From positions 1 through 5,940 of the forward strand of contig VGRU01000220.1 in the NCBI GenBank assembly GCA_016875255.1: a stretch of 5,940 nt of DNA, written 5' to 3'. Under the pieces are notes generated by a model that ran no database searches, was not told the origin of the DNA, and worked only from the letters and a program-made list of their open reading frames with translations. Made by a program: the position numbers and the translations under genes. This stretch comes from Deltaproteobacteria bacterium. GTDB lineage: Bacteria > Desulfobacterota > BSN033 > UBA1163. This document shows positions 1 to 5,940 of this stretch, in pieces (within the stretch, counting starts at the first letter, position 1; each line of letters starts with the position of its first letter).

Positions 1-1205
1 TGGGAGTCATCCACCAGGCGGCCTACTCCAAGGGCCAGCCCCCCGAGGGTCATGATGTTAAGGGTGAACTTTCCGAAATGCAGGAGGACAAAAGTGGCAA
101 TGATGGAGAGAGGAATGGAGTGGGCAATGATGAGCGTGCTGGTCACATTTCTTAAAAAGAGGAGGATGATCGTAACCGCGAGGAAGGCCCCCATCATGGC
201 CTCCTTCTGAAGATTCTTGATCGATTTTCGGATGAAAGTCGATTGGTCGGACACCACCTCGATGGTCACGCCCGGCGGAAGCTCTCTTCGAATTTGAGTC
301 AGAGCTTTTAACGTTTGATCCACCACGGAGACCGTATTGCCTCCGATCTGCTTCTGGACGCCGATGACGATTCCCCGTACCCGGTTCACATTCACTTCTG
401 TCTGAGAATCCTCAAATCCATCTTTCACCCTTCCGATATCCCTGAGGCGAATGGGAACTCCGTTCTGGCGATGGACGACGATCTCTTCGAGATCTCTGAT
501 CTCCGGCGTTCGGCCAAGCGTCCGGATACTGAACTCCTGCTTTTCCGTCCTGAGGCTTCCCCCGGGCTTATCAATATGGGCCGCTCGCACGGCCTGGGCA
601 ACCCGGTCCAGAGAAAGATTCATCCTCTCTAATTTGGACCGCTCCACTTCCACCTGGATTTCCCTGGTCAATCCGCCAAAGACATTGGCAGAGGCAACCC
701 CTTTCAAGCTCTCCAGCCTCGGGGCGACGAAGTCCTCTGCCAGCTCTCGAAGGCGGAACTCATCCATGGGGCCGGTGATCGATAAAACGATGACCGAAAT
801 CTGGGAAGGATCGAACTTGATAATGACCGGCAATCTCGCTTCCGTGGGAAAGACATCCTGGATCTGGCTTACACTCTGCTGGATATCGAATGAGGCGACA
901 TCGAGATTGGTCCCCCAATAAAATTCAACGGTGACGATAGAAATGCCCTGCCGGGAACGGGAGGAAACGTGGCGGACATTTTGAATACGACTCAACCGCT
1001 TTTCAATCGGGCGGGTGATCGTCATCTCAATGTCCTGCGGGCTGGCTCCCGGGTATTCGGTGACGACGGAGGCAATCGGATAGGTGATTTCAGGAAAAAG
1101 ATCGATGGCAAGTTCTGAAAAGGCGATGATCCCGAGCAGGATGATCCCGGTGGCCGCCATGAAGCGGGAGACCGGGTTTTTCAGGGAACCCCGGATGATA
1201 TCCAT
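1..1205 (-). CDS. RND efflux permease, HAE1/AcrB-type (5' part, C-terminus outside window)
   Basis: This is the inner-membrane proton-driven pump subunit of a tripartite RND exporter. The frame is open for 401 codons from the ATG at 1205 to the window edge, against roughly 1000-1050 residues for a full permease. TM1 lies at about residues 13-32, followed by the family's 'YPGAS' segment (51-55) and the porter-domain sequence. TM2 and TM3 lie at about 336-376, and the TM4 start carries 'GRLVDD'. Asp399-Asp400 match the proton-relay aspartate pair of AcrB (Asp407/408), which favours the hydrophobe/amphiphile (HAE1) type over heavy-metal pumps. The start is supported by AAAGGAGG 9 nt upstream, inside the last codons of the adaptor gene. 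That gene ends 5 nt before this ATG, so the two are surely co-transcribed. The substrate cannot be read from this part. Family assignment is confident; the subfamily is inferred. Confidence 0.95.
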   Translation of the reverse strand, partial: MDIIRGSLKNPVSRFMAATGIILLGIIAFSELAIDLFPEITYPIASVVTEYPGASPQDIEMTITRPIEKRLSRIQNVRHVSSRSRQGISIVTVEFYWGTNLDVASFDIQQSVSQIQDVFPTEARLPVIIKFDPSQISVIVLSITGPMDEFRLRELAEDFVAPRLESLKGVASANVFGGLTREIQVEVERSKLERMNLSLDRVAQAVRAAHIDKPGGSLRTEKQEFSIRTLGRTPEIRDLEEIVVHRQNGVPIRLRDIGRVKDGFEDSQTEVNVNRVRGIVIGVQKQIGGNTVSVVDQTLKALTQIRRELPPGVTIEVVSDQSTFIRKSIKNLQKEAMMGAFLAVTIILLFLRNVTSTLIIAHSIPLSIIATFVLLHFGKFTLNIMTLGGLALGVGRLVDDS

Positions 1206-1210
1206 GGGCT

Positions 1211-3878
<2,668 letters not shown>

Positions 3879-5042
3879 TTACAGCCCCGCCGCTTTCCTC
3901 AATTCTTCTGCCTTGTTGATCCTCTCCCAGGTAAACCCGGGTTCGTTTCGGCCGAAGTGGCCATAACAGGCCGTCTGTTTGTAAATGGGTTTGAGAAGGT
4001 CGAGATATTGAATGATGGCCTTGGGCCTCAGATCAAAGTGTTTCATGGCGATTCTGGCGATCTCATCCGGCGGAATCTTGAAGGTCCCGGAGGTATCGAT
4101 CATAAAGGAGACCGGGTTTGCCTTCCCGATGGTGTAGGCGATCTGAACCTCGCATTTTTCAGCCATCCCTGCCGCCACGATGTTCTTGGCCACGTGCCTC
4201 GCCATATAAGAGGCGCCCCGGTCCATCTTCGATGGATCTTTTCCTGAAAAACAGCCTCCTCCATGACTTCCTACGCCGCCATAAGTATCGACGATGATCT
4301 TTCTGCCGGTCAGACCGCAGTCCGCCTTTGGGCCTCCGTGGACGAACCGGCCGGTGGTGTTGATATAATACTTTGTGTTCTTATCCCGAAGCTCCGGAGG
4401 AATGATTTTAAAGATCACCTCTTCGAGAATCCCCTCTTTCAGCGTCTCATTGGTCACCTTATCCGAATGCTGGGCCGCAATGACCACGGAATCCATCCGG
4501 GTCGGCTTATTATTGACATACTGGATGGTCACCTGGGATTTTCCATCCGGCCTCAAGAAATCAAGGATCTTCTTCTTCCTCACTTCTGCCAGCCGTCGGG
4601 TTAGACGATGGGCATAGATGATGGGCATGGGCATCAATTCCGGCGTCTCATTACAGGCATAACCAAACATCAACCCCTGATCCCCCGCTCCCTGTTCATG
4701 GTCTTTGCTTTCTTCAACTCCGATGGTGATGTCAGGGGACTGTTCATCGATCGAAGTGAGCACGGCGCAGGTCTCCCAGTCAAACCCCATGGCCGAATCA
4801 TTATACCCGATCTCCTTGATCGTCTCCCGAACGATGGTGGGCATATTGACATAGCAGGAGGTCGAGATCTCGCCTGCAATGATGGCCATTCCTGTTGTTA
4901 CCATCGTCTCACAGGCCACCCGCGCTCGAGGGTCCTGTGCGATAATGGCGTCCAGAATGGCATCGGAGATTTGATCCGCCACTTTGTCCGGATGCCCCTC
5001 GGTGACGGATTCGGAAGTGAATAAAAAGTCTGTCATGGACAT
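3879..5042 (-). CDS. metK: S-adenosylmethionine synthetase (methionine adenosyltransferase)
   Basis: This enzyme makes SAM from ATP and methionine, releasing phosphate and diphosphate; it is cytoplasmic and normally tetrameric. From the chosen start the protein is 387 residues, the usual bacterial length. It opens with '[15 protein letters not shown]' (6-20), which holds the ATP/metal residues His17, Asp19 and Lys20. Next are the 'GAGDQG' loop (118-123), '[13 protein letters not shown]' (236-248), '[15 protein letters not shown]' (261-275) with the phosphate-binding Lys, and the C-terminal 'YGHFGR' (360-365). The frame is open to an ATG at 5093, but the ATG at 5042 is preferred: AAAGGAGG lies 9 nt upstream and the product then begins MSMTDF, as family members do. 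The ATG at 5036 is the alternative, 15 nt from the same site. ptsI lies 120 nt upstream and ahcY, its partner in the methyl cycle, 77 nt downstream. Confidence 0.98.
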   Translation of the reverse strand: MSMTDFLFTSESVTEGHPDKVADQISDAILDAIIAQDPRARVACETMVTTGMAIIAGEISTSCYVNMPTIVRETIKEIGYNDSAMGFDWETCAVLTSIDEQSPDITIGVEESKDHEQGAGDQGLMFGYACNETPELMPMPIIYAHRLTRRLAEVRKKKILDFLRPDGKSQVTIQYVNNKPTRMDSVVIAAQHSDKVTNETLKEGILEEVIFKIIPPELRDKNTKYYINTTGRFVHGGPKADCGLTGRKIIVDTYGGVGSHGGGCFSGKDPSKMDRGASYMARHVAKNIVAAGMAEKCEVQIAYTIGKANPVSFMIDTSGTFKIPPDEIARIAMKHFDLRPKAIIQYLDLLKPIYKQTACYGHFGRNEPGFTWERINKAEELRKAAGL

Positions 5043-5162
5043 ATCCTGTTTCCTCCTTTTAGGAATCTCTTTATTAGGAACCCAGGAAACCATGAATAAA
5101 GAATTTGGGTTTTAGACCTGCGGCAGGGAATTTTTCCTGCCTTCATGGCTTCCTTATTAATT
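5043..5162 (-). other. ptsI-metK intergenic leader
   Basis: This 120-nt stretch has no recognised RNA family; I see no S-box or other SAM riboswitch core. It holds a small inverted repeat, GGCAGG at 5122-5127 and CCTGCC at 5136-5141, with an 8-nt loop and no following U-run. It also holds three coding-strand UUCCU motifs (plus-strand AGGAA at 5061-5065, 5076-5080 and 5084-5088) that could pair with the metK ribosome-binding site. The best of these is GUUUCCU (5084-5090) against AGGAAAC (5048-5054), a 7-bp perfect match. A 37-codon frame (5033-5146) spans most of the stretch. No convincing -35/-10 pair was found, so read-through from ptsI is the simplest reading. Confidence 0.5.
5052..5059 (-). 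promoter_or_regulatory. ribosome-binding site that sets the metK start at 5042
   Basis: On the coding strand AAAGGAGG lies with its last G 9 nt before the ATG at 5042 and 15 nt before the ATG at 5036. It lies inside the frame opened by the upstream ATG at 5093, which argues against that longer start. Confidence 0.85.
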
Positions 5163-5940
5163 TTATGCTTTCAACTCTTCTGCGATCGATTTAACGTAAT
5201 CTTCGGAAAACCTTTCGACCATCCATCTTCGGACATGCCTTTTGATTTCCGCGGCGGTGGAGAACTCAAACAGCCTTTCGGCCATGGACCTCGTTTCAAT
5301 CGCTTTGGCCATACGAAGAACCTTCTTCACCTTCGGAATGGCGATCGGATTCATACTGAATTCTTCCAGCCCCAGACCTAATAAAACTAACACATAGGCA
5401 GGCTCTGCCGCCATCTCCCCGCAAATGGCCAGAGGAATCCCGGCATGTCGGGCGGACTGGACCACGCTCCGGACGATTCTCAAAATGGCGGGGTGCAGGG
5501 GTTCGTAGAGATAGGAGACATGCTCATTGATCCGGTCGACAGCCAGGGCATATTGGATGAGATCATTCGTTCCGATGCTGAAAAAATCCACTTCGCGCGC
5601 CAGAAGATCGGCGGTGACGGAAGCCGAGGGGATCTCGATCATTGCTCCGACCTTGATCCCCCGGTCAAAAGGAGCCTTTGCCCGGGTGAATTCCTTCTTC
5701 ACCTCTTCCATGATGCCTTTTGCCCTCCGTATCTCTTCAATGCCCGAAATCATCGGAAAGAGGACTTTCAGTTTCCCGTGAACGCTCGCGCGCAGTATTC
5801 CCCTTAGCTGGGTTTTAAAAATATCGGTCTCCTTAATGCTGAACCGGATCGCCCTGAGCCCCATCGCGGGATTCACTTCATTCCCTATGGAGTAATCGGG
5901 GAGGAATTTATCTCCTCCGATGTCCAGTGTCCGTATGGTG
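5163..5940 (-). CDS. ptsI: PTS enzyme I (phosphoenolpyruvate-protein phosphotransferase), C-terminal part
   Basis: Enzyme I takes phosphate from PEP and passes it to HPr in the cytoplasm. Only the last 258 residues are in the window, corresponding to most of the PEP-binding TIM-barrel domain; the HPr-binding and phospho-His domains lie beyond 5940. Visible landmarks, numbered from the fragment's first full codon, are 'TLDIGGDK' (4-11), 'GLRAIR' (27-32, with the PEP-binding Arg of E. coli Arg332), 'MIEIPSA' (100-106), 'GTNDLIQYALAVDR' (123-136, with the PEP/Mg-binding Asp and Arg) and 'ICGEMA' (172-177), whose Cys173 matches the active-site Cys502 of E. coli. All key residues seen are intact. 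A full-length partner cannot be checked here, so a multidomain PtsP-like protein is possible. The gene ends with TAA, and metK follows after 120 nt without a clear terminator. Confidence 0.94.
   Translation of the reverse strand, partial: TIRTLDIGGDKFLPDYSIGNEVNPAMGLRAIRFSIKETDIFKTQLRGILRASVHGKLKVLFPMISGIEEIRRAKGIMEEVKKEFTRAKAPFDRGIKVGAMIEIPSASVTADLLAREVDFFSIGTNDLIQYALAVDRINEHVSYLYEPLHPAILRIVRSVVQSARHAGIPLAICGEMAAEPAYVLVLLGLGLEEFSMNPIAIPKVKKVLRMAKAIETRSMAERLFEFSTAAEIKRHVRRWMVERFSEDYVKSIAEELKA

Noticed and set aside
5043..5093. Longer metK start at the ATG at 5093
   Set aside because: It would add 17 residues absent from the family and has no good ribosome-binding site, while the ATG at 5042 has AAAGGAGG at ideal distance.
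5043..5110. Sigma-70 promoter for metK
   Set aside because: Only weak -35 and -10 look-alikes at acceptable spacing; none is better than expected by chance in AT-rich intergenic DNA.
5122..5141. GGCAGG/CCTGCC hairpin as a ptsI terminator
   Set aside because: The stem is only 6 bp and no U-run follows on the coding strand, so intrinsic termination is not supported.
5043..5162. SAM riboswitch upstream of metK
   Set aside because: No conserved SAM-I, SAM-II or SAM/SAH core or characteristic helices could be recognised by eye in 120 nt.

Overview
The window carries five protein-coding genes, all on the minus strand, and reads from high to low coordinates as one probable operon: ptsI (3' part) - metK - ahcY - RND adaptor - RND permease (5' part). 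Both end genes run off the window. I see no tRNA, rRNA, CRISPR array, transposase or attachment site.

Organism: an RND pump with a periplasmic adaptor implies a Gram-negative, two-membrane bacterium. The moderate GC content, compact gene spacing, enzyme I homologue and short AhcY (C-terminus like archaeal and thermophile enzymes) fit a Desulfobacterota (deltaproteobacterial) or related anaerobic lineage. That placement is an inference from general resemblance, not from a search.

Layout: 5163-5940 is the PEP-binding C-terminal domain of PTS enzyme I. After it comes a 120-nt gap (5043-5162) with a small hairpin, a possible 37-codon reading frame and several UUCCU motifs facing the metK ribosome-binding site. 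metK (3879-5042) makes S-adenosylmethionine (SAM). The 77-nt metK-ahcY gap (3802-3878) is almost entirely filled by a phased 7-bp repeat tract that flips orientation in its middle and can fold into a long hairpin. ahcY (2476-3801) removes S-adenosylhomocysteine (SAH), the product of SAM-dependent methylation. Its TGA overlaps the ATG of the RND adaptor gene (1211-2479) by 4 bp, and the permease gene starts 5 nt after the adaptor stop (1205 down to the window edge).

How they work together: MetK and AhcY are the entry and clean-up steps of the activated methyl cycle. The adaptor and permease are two parts of a tripartite efflux pump; no outer-membrane channel gene is in view. The striking point is the tight coupling of ahcY to the pump, which places methyl-cycle enzymes and efflux on one message. 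No single gene here is an unknown family. The least explained elements are the heptad tract, the metK leader and the ahcY-efflux coupling.
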